Positions 25,834-33,654 of a DNA stretch of 64,000 nucleotides are shown one piece after another. Numbering within the stretch: position 1 is the stretch's first letter; each line of letters begins with the position of its first letter. Origin of the DNA: Acidicapsa dinghuensis. Lineage in GTDB: Bacteria > Acidobacteriota > Terriglobia > Terriglobales > Acidobacteriaceae. The stretch is from the NCBI RefSeq assembly GCF_025685685.1, contig NZ_JAGSYH010000003.1, positions 310,001 through 374,000 of the forward strand. Reading direction: 5' to 3'. Both the position numbers and the translations under genes were made by a program. The notes beneath the pieces were generated by a model. The model was not told where the DNA came from. It was given only the letters and a program-made list of their open reading frames with translations, and did no database searches.

Positions 25834-27957
25834 TCACGAGCGCAATCGCGCCCCGAGAGCGGAAACAGTATCAACAACTTGCGCCGACCACGATTGAAGC
25901 TCCTGATCACGCAAAGTACGGTCCTGCGCCTGGAAAGTTGCTCCCAGCAACAGTGCATATTCGTCCGCAACTCCCGGCTCCTGCCGGATTTCGCGTACTC
26001 GCCAATCGATGAGTTCCGGGATCGTTTTGGTTGCAAGCGCCGCCAGAGATTCATCAATCTGTGACCACCCCAGCTTGGACGGCACCCGGAACGAGAAGTC
26101 GCGCCGCACAGGCTGGAACCGCGAGAGCTCGCGCACCGCAGGTTTTGCCACAGGTAATGCAAACAGGCGATCGAGATAAATCTCTCCAGCAAAGACCGTT
26201 GCCTTCAGCTTTCGCTCCGCCGCTAGCTTGGGATGAATCTGCCCAAACCATCCCGCTGTCAGTCCATCCGCTGAAACCCGCGCTGAGCGGTAAGGATGCA
26301 GCCATGCCGGCGTAATCCCAACCTCAGCCGGGAACGTATCGAAAATTACGGATTTGGTCCGGAATGACGCAAGAATCAGCTCCACCAGGCCCTTCACGTC
26401 GTAAAAATCGAGCGAGCGACCCGGCTGCATCGGTCCAGCCTGCGGAGCAGCGCCTGCTGCCCCAAAACTCAGCGCAGGGCGCTCCTCCACCCGCTCGGTC
26501 GTGCCGGAAAAGACCGTTCCAATCTCGAAGAGACGCACATCTTCCACATCGCGATGCAGATTGCCGGCGACCATGTGCAGCATGCCCAGCACCAGCGATG
26601 GCCGCATCATGCCCGCCTCTTCACTCAACGGATTGCCCACGGGCACCGCCAACCCCGGCTGAGGCGCAGTCAGCGCAGCATCCTGTGCGGAGCAGAAGGT
26701 GCTCGAAATTGCCTCGTAAAATCCGCTTGCCAGCAGCTTGCGCCTGATCACAGACTCTGCAGCCACGTTTGGCAACGCCCGGATCGCGCCCGCAAACGCA
26801 GGGAGTGTATTCGCAAAGCGGTTATAACCGTAAACGCGCGCGACCTCTTCGATCAGATCGATTTCGCGCTCCAGATCAAGCCGCCAGCTCGGCAGTGTCA
26901 CCTGCCAACTCGCTGAGTTACCTGCTGCATCGGACACAAGCGCGCATCCAAGCGCAGAGAGAAAGCCTTCAACCGTCGAAGCCGAAATCCCCTCCGCATC
27001 GATCGTCGTGCCGAGATGTCGGTGTACCTCGCTCAACGCCAGTGAGACCGATTTCCGCGTAGCCGTTCGCGCCTGCAACGCCGCCACAGTCACATCCACG
27101 AGATCGCCCTCAATGTGCCCGCCACTCTCAAGAATGATGGCGCTCACGATCGCCGAAGCCACCGGTGCAGCATTAAAATCTGCTCCGCGCTCAAAGCGAT
27201 GCGAAGCATCCGTGTGCAGCCCATGACGACGCGCAGTGCGGCGCACCGCCACTGGGTCGAACCACGCCGCTTCGACGAGAATGTTTTTCGTCTCCGGCGT
27301 GATCATCGAGTCCCATCCACCCATCACACCAGCTAGCGCCAGCGGCTTGGCATGGTCGGCCACAATCAAATCTTCTGGATCAAGCTGCCGTTCCACGCCG
27401 TCCAGCGTCCGCAGCTTCTCTCCTTTGCGCGCGCGCCGCACAACGATGCCGCCCTCGAGCTTATCGAGATCGAAGGCATGCGTCGGCTGCCCCATCGCCA
27501 GCCACGCATAATTCGTCGCATCCACGGCGTTCAAAATCTGTTTTTGTTCAAGCAGATTGAAATACCGCACAACTTCCTTCGACAACGGACCCGCAGCTGC
27601 ACCCGCTGCAATCGTCACGCCTCGCAGCACGCGAGCGGTGAATCGGCCACAGGCATCCTGCGCTTCAATCTGGACAGAGAACGCTTTTTGCGAAGACTTC
27701 GCCGCTGGCAAAACCACCTGAATCGGCGCCAGCTCCAGCCCATAAATCGTCGCAACCTCTCGTGCGACTCCGTAATGATTCATCGCATCGACGCGGTTGG
27801 TCGTGATGTCCATCTCAAAGAGCGAACCGTTGCCTGCGCCAAGATCGAAGATGCCTTCAACAGCAATCCCGCGCAGGGTCAGATCTTCGGCGAGCTGACG
27901 GTCATCAACGATGAGATTTGGGAGATACGCGCGGAGCCAGTTACTGAGAATTTTCAT
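25834..27957 (-). CDS. pheT: Phenylalanyl-tRNA synthetase beta subunit, short form
   Basis: 707 aa, against about 785-800 for E. coli and Thermus. The N-terminus (MKILSNWLRAYLPN...VEGIFDL) runs directly into the core FEMDITTNRVDAMNHYGVARE. The stretch of about 100 residues that in longer PheT forms the EMAP/OB-type tRNA-binding insertion is therefore absent. The B3/B4 editing region (VDATNYAWLAMGQPTHAFDLDKL), B5 domain (LIEEVARVYGYNRF) and C-terminal anticodon-binding domain (SRFQPVRRDFSFRVP) are present. The ATG overlaps the pheS stop by four bases. Confidence 0.93.
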   Translation of the reverse strand: MKILSNWLRAYLPNLIVDDRQLAEDLTLRGIAVEGIFDLGAGNGSLFEMDITTNRVDAMNHYGVAREVATIYGLELAPIQVVLPAAKSSQKAFSVQIEAQDACGRFTARVLRGVTIAAGAAAGPLSKEVVRYFNLLEQKQILNAVDATNYAWLAMGQPTHAFDLDKLEGGIVVRRARKGEKLRTLDGVERQLDPEDLIVADHAKPLALAGVMGGWDSMITPETKNILVEAAWFDPVAVRRTARRHGLHTDASHRFERGADFNAAPVASAIVSAIILESGGHIEGDLVDVTVAALQARTATRKSVSLALSEVHRHLGTTIDAEGISASTVEGFLSALGCALVSDAAGNSASWQVTLPSWRLDLEREIDLIEEVARVYGYNRFANTLPAFAGAIRALPNVAAESVIRRKLLASGFYEAISSTFCSAQDAALTAPQPGLAVPVGNPLSEEAGMMRPSLVLGMLHMVAGNLHRDVEDVRLFEIGTVFSGTTERVEERPALSFGAAGAAPQAGPMQPGRSLDFYDVKGLVELILASFRTKSVIFDTFPAEVGITPAWLHPYRSARVSADGLTAGWFGQIHPKLAAERKLKATVFAGEIYLDRLFALPVAKPAVRELSRFQPVRRDFSFRVPSKLGWSQIDESLAALATKTIPELIDWRVREIRQEPGVADEYALLLGATFQAQDRTLRDQELQSWSAQVVDTVSALGARLRS

Positions 27958-29036
27958 GCGAATTGCTCCAGGAAGCGCATATCGCCAGAGAAAAATTGAC
28001 CGATGTCGCTGACGCCGTACTTCATCATCGCAATGCGTTCGACACCCATTCCAAAGGCGAAGCCGGATATCTTTTTCGGGTCGTAGCCCGGCTGCTTTTC
28101 TGCGGCGAAAGCGAAAACAGCAGGGTCAACCATTCCGCAGCCAAGCAGCTCAATCCATCCGGACTGCTTGCATCTGCGGCATCCCTTACCACCGCAAAAA
28201 ATGCAGCTTATCTGGACGTCGGCTGAAGGCTCCGTAAAGGGAAAGAACGATGGGAAGAAGCGGGTCTTTACGCTGGAACCGAAGAGCGCCTTCATGGCGT
28301 GATCCAGTGTTCCCTTCAGATCGCTGAAAGTGATGTTGGTGTCAACGCACAGACCCTCGACCTGATGGAAGGTCGAGGAGTGGGTCGCATCGTCGGCCTC
28401 ATTGCGGTGCACTTTGCCGGGGATGACAATGCGCAATGGCGGCGGCTGCTGCTCCATCGTCCGCATCTGCACCGGCGAGGTATGCGTGCGCAGCAGTAAG
28501 CGGTCGCGCAATGGACGGCGCTCCTGGTTTGCAATTACCAGCGTGTCCTGCGTATCGCGTGCCGGATGCCCCGGCGGAAAATTCATGCTCTCGAAATTGT
28601 AAAAATCAGTCTCAACCTCAGGCCCCACCCCCACCGAGTAACCGAGTGCAGCAAACACCTGCACAATCTCGTTCATGGTGCGCGTAATCGGATGCTCGGC
28701 GCCTAGCAAGCCCCGTGTGCTCGGCAGCGTAATGTCGATAGCCTCAGCCGCCAATGCCGAGTCGCTTGGACCGGCTCCTGCGGCATCCTCCAGCAGCGAC
28801 TCCACCACCGACTTCAACGCGTTAAATCGCTGGCCAATCTCGCGGCGCGCCTCGGGCGCAGCCGACTTCAGCAGCGAATCGGAAAGCTGCTTGAGCTTGC
28901 CTTGCTTGCGCCCCAGCCACACCAGGCGAAACTCTTCGACTGCCTCGGGAGTTGAAAGCGCCGAAGCAGCCTGCCGCGCCTCTTGCTCCAGCTCGGCAAA
29001 ATATAGATTCAGGTCTTGAGGATCAGATTGCGTCAT
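27954..29036 (-). CDS. pheS: Phenylalanyl-tRNA synthetase alpha subunit
   Basis: 360 aa. An N-terminal coiled-coil arm (about residues 5-95) precedes a class II catalytic domain: motif 1 region HPITRTMNEIVQVF, RTHTSPVQMRTM, motif 2 GKVHRNEADDATHSSTFHQ, motif 3 GFAFGMGVERIAMMKYG. A cysteine cluster (CIFCGGKGCRRCKQSGW, about 281-297) is of the zinc-type knuckle found in many PheS. It charges tRNA-Phe as an alpha2-beta2 enzyme with PheT. It overlaps pheT (ATGA) and lies about 105 bases downstream of rplT, with a terminator between. Confidence 0.96.
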   Translation of the reverse strand: MTQSDPQDLNLYFAELEQEARQAASALSTPEAVEEFRLVWLGRKQGKLKQLSDSLLKSAAPEARREIGQRFNALKSVVESLLEDAAGAGPSDSALAAEAIDITLPSTRGLLGAEHPITRTMNEIVQVFAALGYSVGVGPEVETDFYNFESMNFPPGHPARDTQDTLVIANQERRPLRDRLLLRTHTSPVQMRTMEQQPPPLRIVIPGKVHRNEADDATHSSTFHQVEGLCVDTNITFSDLKGTLDHAMKALFGSSVKTRFFPSFFPFTEPSADVQISCIFCGGKGCRRCKQSGWIELLGCGMVDPAVFAFAAEKQPGYDPKKISGFAFGMGVERIAMMKYGVSDIGQFFSGDMRFLEQFA

Positions 29037-29089
29037 CTCAGTGCGAATGCGTAAAGAGCAGGATAAATGACCAGGTCCGGTGAAATAGA

Positions 29090-29118
29090 AACGGCCCGGA
29101 GACTTTCACCGGGCCGTT
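29090..29118 (-). terminator. Terminator after rplT
   Basis: Perfect 10-bp stem AACGGCCCGG (29090-29099) with CCGGGCCGTT (29109-29118). Read on the minus strand it is followed by TCTATTTC. It separates rplT from pheS, so pheST has its own start or relies on read-through. Confidence 0.75.
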
Positions 29119-29141
29119 GGAGGGTTGATCGAAGTTGAGAG

Positions 29142-29516
29142 TTAAGCTGCCTTTTTCTCCGCTTCGAGCGCCGCCTTGGCCTGTTCGACCAGGCGGGTAA
29201 AGCCTGCCGCATCCTGCACCGCGATATCGGCGAGGATCTTGCGGTCCAGCTCGATACCGGCCTTCTTCAGACCGTTGATGAGCTGCGAATAGCTGATGCC
29301 GTTCAGCTTAGCCGCTGCCGAGATACGCACAATCCAGAGCGAGCGGAACTGGCGTTTCTTCTGGCGGCGGCCGGTGTAGGCGAACTTAAGTCCGCGTTCG
29401 ACGGCTTCCTGCGCTGCCTGATACAGCTTCGATTTTGTGAGGAAGTAGCCGCTTGCGCGCTTGAGAATCTTTTTACGGCGGTCTGACCGCTTTGTGCCAC
29501 GTTTTACGCGAGGCAT
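29142..29516 (-). CDS. rplT: 50S ribosomal protein L20
   Basis: 124 aa. It begins [20 protein letters not shown] and carries [19 protein letters not shown] and [14 protein letters not shown], all strongly conserved in L20. I chose ATG 29516, preceded by AAGGA eight bases upstream; the open frame continues upstream without family similarity. L20 binds 23S rRNA early in assembly and in several bacteria represses its own operon. It is 266 bases from rpmI, an unusually long gap for this pair. Confidence 0.97.
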   Translation of the reverse strand: MPRVKRGTKRSDRRKKILKRASGYFLTKSKLYQAAQEAVERGLKFAYTGRRQKKRQFRSLWIVRISAAAKLNGISYSQLINGLKKAGIELDRKILADIAVQDAAGFTRLVEQAKAALEAEKKAA

Positions 29517-29782
29517 GGTGTTTGTTCCTTTCTTTCCCGGTCCGGTCTTGCCGTTTCCGGTTGCGTTCTGTCTGGCGGCTGGAGGCAGGAGGCGCAATCA
29601 GCGCTTGGAACCTCTTCACTCGCTTATCGAGCCTGAATTCTGGAAGCTGTTTTTGCTGCTTTCCGGGGCCGCGCAACGCATTTAGCGTCGACCCGAGCTC
29701 ACCCGGCACATTCTGCCAGGATCACTTTTCAGGCTTTCATCGATCCGAACCTAACTCGACAATCACGTCGATCAGGTCAGGA

Positions 29783-29980
29783 TCAGGCGTACGGGATCAT
29801 CCGGGCTACCTTGGCCTCATCGGCTTCCGAAACCAGCAGGATTCTGCCCAGCTTGCGCTTGGTCTTGGGGAGCTTCGAGGTCAGGATGTGGCGCGTCTTC
29901 GTCTGGCCACGCTTGATCTTGCCGGTGCCAGTCTTCGAAAAGCGCTTGGACGCGCCCGAATGTGTCTTCAGTTTGGGCAT
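29783..29980 (-). CDS. rpmI: 50S ribosomal protein L35
   Basis: 65 aa, the normal length. It begins [20 protein letters not shown] and has [15 protein letters not shown], both typical of L35. AAGAGA lies upstream of the ATG. It is preceded by a likely promoter (-10 TATACT at 30098-30103) and a leader of about 110 bases that contains a small upstream frame overlapping the rpmI start. Confidence 0.97.
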   Translation of the reverse strand: MPKLKTHSGASKRFSKTGTGKIKRGQTKTRHILTSKLPKTKRKLGRILLVSEADEAKVARMIPYA

Positions 29981-30048
29981 GATGTTCTCTTAATTTTCAG
30001 CGATTTGCCCGTGAAGGGCGCGCCGAAGATTTTCTTAACTGCTTCCAT
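29968..30048 (-). CDS. Candidate 26-aa upstream ORF overlapping rpmI start
   Basis: ATG 30048 to TGA 29968 in another frame: [20 protein letters not shown] then RTSCPN. It ends 13 bases inside rpmI, which would allow translational coupling or attenuation of the L35 mRNA. No homologue recognised and no clear ribosome site; it could be chance. Confidence 0.25.
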   Translation of the reverse strand: MEAVKKIFGAPFTGKSLKIKRTSCPN

Positions 30049-30097
30049 TTGTGCCACTTCGGGAACAGTAATCCCTGGGCGCAAAATGGACTTTCCT

Positions 30098-30127
30098 AGT
30101 ATACCCCAGCCTCGGTTTTCATGCCAT
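30098..30127 (-). promoter_or_regulatory. Predicted promoter of rpmI
   Basis: On the minus strand, ATGGCA (30122-30127) as a weak -35 and TATACT (30098-30103) as -10, separated by 18 bases. Predicted start near 30091 gives a 110-base leader. Confidence 0.5.
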
Positions 30128-30167
30128 TTCCCTCGCTTCCAACTTCGATTGGAGCTACGGTGTTTCC

Positions 30168-30923
30168 ATGGCTGTCCTGTCCGTTGATCTCGCCTGCCGC
30201 AGTTGGTCCGATCTGGGAGTCGTCGTTCTCGAGCAGAAAGGCGCGCTCATCCAGTGCGACATCATCCCGTGGCAGAGCCGTGAAGCGCCGCCGGTCGTTG
30301 AATTGGCCATCCGGCTCAACTCCCTGAGTGTCGAGCGCAACGCGGGCATTCTTATGCTCGACGGACCGCAGGCGTGGAAAGCCGAGGACAACGGTCACGA
30401 GCATTGCCGCGCCTCAGAACGCGAACTCAATACAGCCGCCAAAACCGGTCTGCCTGGAACCGTCCTCCCTGGCACCTACGAACGGTTTGTCTCATATTGC
30501 CTGGCTCTTTACGACGCCCTGGAGCGGCTGGGCTGGCGCCGACTGGCAACGCGCGACACCCCATCAGACTCGATTCCGCAAAAGATCCTCGTCGAGAGCT
30601 ACCCTCACGCCGCCTGGAAATCGCTGGGCATCTTGCCATTACCGTCAAAACGCCGGTGCCGGGTGAGTGATTTGGCCACGGCATGGGCAGCGCTTACATC
30701 CCTGATTCCAATCACCGCCAGCCTGCCGCCTAATCACGACCAGATCCAGGCGATCGTCGGTGGCCTGCCCGGACTGGCCCTCGAACAGCGCAGCCACTTG
30801 GGCACTCGCATCGTCGGCCAGCCGCCTCGGCACGAAGGCGGCTACTGGCGCGAAGGATTCATCGCCGTCCCGGTCCCCCCTGCCAAAGATGGGCCTCTTC
30901 CTCACCTGCACTGGATCGACTAA
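30168..30923 (+). CDS. DUF429 family protein
   Basis: 251 aa. The N-terminal SVDLAC (residues 5-10), MLDGPQAWKAED (about 63-74) and ESYPHAAWK are the acidic and Pro-Tyr motifs of DUF429, a family with a predicted RNase H-like fold and no settled function. It is divergent from rpmI with about 120 bases between the start codons. The ATG lies in TTTCCATGG with no strong ribosome site. It stands at one end of the segment that separates infC from rpmI-rplT. Confidence 0.75.
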   Translation: MAVLSVDLACRSWSDLGVVVLEQKGALIQCDIIPWQSREAPPVVELAIRLNSLSVERNAGILMLDGPQAWKAEDNGHEHCRASERELNTAAKTGLPGTVLPGTYERFVSYCLALYDALERLGWRRLATRDTPSDSIPQKILVESYPHAAWKSLGILPLPSKRRCRVSDLATAWAALTSLIPITASLPPNHDQIQAIVGGLPGLALEQRSHLGTRIVGQPPRHEGGYWREGFIAVPVPPAKDGPLPHLHWID

Positions 30924-31352
30924 AACCTTGCAAAAATCATCCGTTTGAAATTCTGAGTTAGTTTTCAGGTAACCATTTCCATTGGCGATTTGAACAATAA
31001 CTCGAATTAGGCATGGACTTAAACCTTGTACATAGTGTGATGTAGAGTTAGATTCAAAATAAATCTCGTTCCTCTGCGGAACAACTCAATCGAAAGACTC
31101 GAGCTTGATGTCTTGTCATAACTTGTTTCGTCAGCCCACACAAAAGTTCCGAGCTAGAAGTTGAGCGGTGAGGGCAGCAAGTTGGGTGCTTTGCTTTCGG
31201 CACATCCAAAGACTTTGTGTTTGTTTGCAAATTCGCTTCGATGGAGACCAGAGAAGCAAGTACCATTGACCATGAGTTTCCTGCGTATTTCAAATTCAGT
31301 CGATTTTTAGCTTGCAGCCGGGGCGAAGCCCCAAAAGAGACCGTCCGTTCGA
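30924..31352. other. AT-richer gene-free stretch upstream of the DUF5916 gene
   Basis: 430 bases without a credible gene. The first 170 bases are AT-rich and probably carry the promoter of the following gene. A perfect GGGGC-GAA-GCCCC hairpin lies at 31320-31332, 20 bases before the next start codon, where it might affect translation. A minus-strand frame through this region has no plausible protein features. Confidence 0.4.
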
Positions 31353-33647
31353 ATGTTTCGCATTCCCCCGCGCCCGAAGAATGTCCGTGTAACGCGTGCC
31401 GCCGATTCACTATGCATCGGCTTCTGGCTCCTGCTATGCAGCATCGCGACGGCTTCCTGCTTTGCCCAGAGCCAGGGACATGTGCTACCGGCATCGCCTT
31501 CCGATTCCAGGCCGCGGGTCCATGTCCGCGCAGCCCAAGGCCCAATTGACATCGACGGCAAGCTCAACGAGCCCGACTGGCAGTCCGCCGACCCGGTCGA
31601 ACTGGTGCAGCAGTCACCTCATCCGCTGCAACCCACTCCCTACAAGACAACCGTGCGTGTGCTGATCTATCGCGATGCACTTATCTTTGGCTTCGAATGT
31701 CACGATCCAAATCCGAAAGACATCGATGTCCATACGTTAGCGCAAGATGCAGACCAGAGCGGCGACGATACGGTTTCGATTCTGCTCGACACATTTCATG
31801 ACCGGCGCACAGGCTACTACTTTCAGATCAACGCAGCCGGCGGCCGTCTTGACGGTTTAATCGCAGGGCCTGGAAATTTCTCAACTGATTGGGACGGCAT
31901 CTGGAATGCGCACACCGCACGTACTGCCGACGGATGGACCGCTGAGATATGGATTCCGGCGCAGACGCTGAACTTTGTCGGCGGTAATGCACTATGGGGA
32001 TTGCAGTTCGACCGCTCTATTGTGCGTGATCAGACCGAGCTGCGCTGGGCCTCACCAACACTCGATGCCAACCTATGGGATATGCGCCGCGCTGGTGAAA
32101 TGGAGTTCGACACTCCACTCAAGCAGGGCCACGGCATCGAATTCGCCCCCTATACACGCGGCATCATGACGCGCAACAACGTGCCCGAATACCGCAATTG
32201 GACTGGCACAGGCGGAGGCGAGTTAACCTGGCGTATCACTCCGCAACTAGCTGCAATCGCCACCGTCAATACCGACTTCGCCGAGACAGAAGTCGACTCC
32301 CGCCAGATCAACATTACCCCTTGGCCGCTCTATTTCCCCGAGAAGCGCGCTTTCTTTCTTGAAGGCGCGAATCAATACGACTTCGGCCTCGGGCTCTCCA
32401 GCAGCTTCGTCCCGTTCTTCTCGCGCAACGTCGGCCTGCTCGACGGCTACGACATCCCCATCAATGGCGGATTCAAACTTAACGGCCACGTCGGCCCGTG
32501 GAGCCTGGCGATGCTCGACGCACAGACACGCACCGCCTGGGTTCCCGATGCTGTCGTAAGCTACCTTGGCTTGCCTTCTGCCGAGGTGAACGGCACAAAT
32601 CTCTTCGCCAGCCGCATCGCTTACGACGTGGATCGCCATCTTCGCGTCGGCACTATCGTCACCCACGGCGACCCGGAAGCCCTGCTATCCAATACACTCG
32701 CCGGTGCCGATGCTGTCTGGAACACATCGAGCTTTTTAAGCCGTCACAGCCTTCAATTCGGAGGTTGGGGAGCAACCACCCAGGGTGACGTGCCCGATGG
32801 CAGCCGCGAGGCCTGGGGTGCACAGGCACTCTACCCTAACGACCTCGTAAACTGCGGCGCCGGGACCAGCCGTTACGGCGACGGATTCGATCCACTGCTC
32901 AGCTTCCTGCCCCGCCCTCAGACGCAACAGACCAGCGCTTATTGCTGGTACCGGCCGCGTCCCAATTCTGAAGGCCCCTTCGGCTACATCCGCCAGGCAA
33001 ATTATTCTTTGTCTTATTCACGCATCACCGATACGCAGGGTAATCTGCAGTCACAGCTCTTCACCCTCCATCCGCTCTATCTCACCAATAACTCCGGTGA
33101 CACTTTCCTGTTGACGGCTTATTTTGACCACGAAGTGCTCACCACGCCGTTCGCGATCTCCTCCAATGTGACTTATCCGGCAGGCTCCTTCGAGTTTCAG
33201 CGCTACGGAACGGAGTTAACGACCAGCCCACATCGCACCTGGCAGTTTTCTAACTCTTCTTACATCGGCGGCTACTACAACGGACACCTCTTCCATCAGA
33301 CCAACTCCTTTGGCTGGACACCCTGGAACGGCAAAGTAGCCCTCTCTGCTACAGCAGATGGTGACTACGCCCACACCCCGCAAGGCAATTTCGTCGAGAA
33401 GCTATGGCAGTTCAAAGCCACACTCGCCTGGAGTCCCGATCTCTCACTCAGCACCTTCGTGCAATATGACAATGTCTCTTTTGACCTGAGCAGCAACACC
33501 CGTTTTCGCTGGACGTTCAAGCCCGGAGACGATTTCTACGTTATCTGGGACCGCACCTGGGTACGCAATACCACGCACCCAGGCGTCAATCTCGAACCAG
33601 ACGCAGAATCTATCACCGCCAAGATCCGCTGGACATTCCGCCTATAA
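31353..33647 (+). CDS. CBM9-like / DUF5916 outer-membrane-type protein
   Basis: 764 aa. Signal peptide (LCIGFWLLLCSIATASCFAQ), then a CBM9-like sandwich (about residues 60-230) beginning IDIDGKLNEPDWQSADPV, with DALIFGFECHDPN and GWTAEIWIPAQTL. A C-terminal DUF5916 region follows (PLYFPEKRAFFLEGANQYDF, residues about 325-345) and ends in alternating beta strands, closing with ITAKIRWTFRL, like an outer-membrane barrel. Proteins of this layout are common in Acidobacteriota and Bacteroidota; the function is not established. No Shine-Dalgarno is visible before ATG 31353. It converges with the S9 peptidase gene, seven bases away. Confidence 0.85.
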   Translation: MFRIPPRPKNVRVTRAADSLCIGFWLLLCSIATASCFAQSQGHVLPASPSDSRPRVHVRAAQGPIDIDGKLNEPDWQSADPVELVQQSPHPLQPTPYKTTVRVLIYRDALIFGFECHDPNPKDIDVHTLAQDADQSGDDTVSILLDTFHDRRTGYYFQINAAGGRLDGLIAGPGNFSTDWDGIWNAHTARTADGWTAEIWIPAQTLNFVGGNALWGLQFDRSIVRDQTELRWASPTLDANLWDMRRAGEMEFDTPLKQGHGIEFAPYTRGIMTRNNVPEYRNWTGTGGGELTWRITPQLAAIATVNTDFAETEVDSRQINITPWPLYFPEKRAFFLEGANQYDFGLGLSSSFVPFFSRNVGLLDGYDIPINGGFKLNGHVGPWSLAMLDAQTRTAWVPDAVVSYLGLPSAEVNGTNLFASRIAYDVDRHLRVGTIVTHGDPEALLSNTLAGADAVWNTSSFLSRHSLQFGGWGATTQGDVPDGSREAWGAQALYPNDLVNCGAGTSRYGDGFDPLLSFLPRPQTQQTSAYCWYRPRPNSEGPFGYIRQANYSLSYSRITDTQGNLQSQLFTLHPLYLTNNSGDTFLLTAYFDHEVLTTPFAISSNVTYPAGSFEFQRYGTELTTSPHRTWQFSNSSYIGGYYNGHLFHQTNSFGWTPWNGKVALSATADGDYAHTPQGNFVEKLWQFKATLAWSPDLSLSTFVQYDNVSFDLSSNTRFRWTFKPGDDFYVIWDRTWVRNTTHPGVNLEPDAESITAKIRWTFRL

Positions 33648-33654
33648 CCACGAC

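Noticed and set aside
30061..30167. tRNA or riboswitch in the rpmI/DUF429 gap
   Set aside because: I found no acceptor/T-loop pattern or known aptamer core; only a promoter and a small frame are supported.
31054..31545. 163-codon minus-strand frame upstream of the DUF5916 gene
   Set aside because: Overlaps the signal-peptide coding region of a well-supported gene and has no recognisable features.
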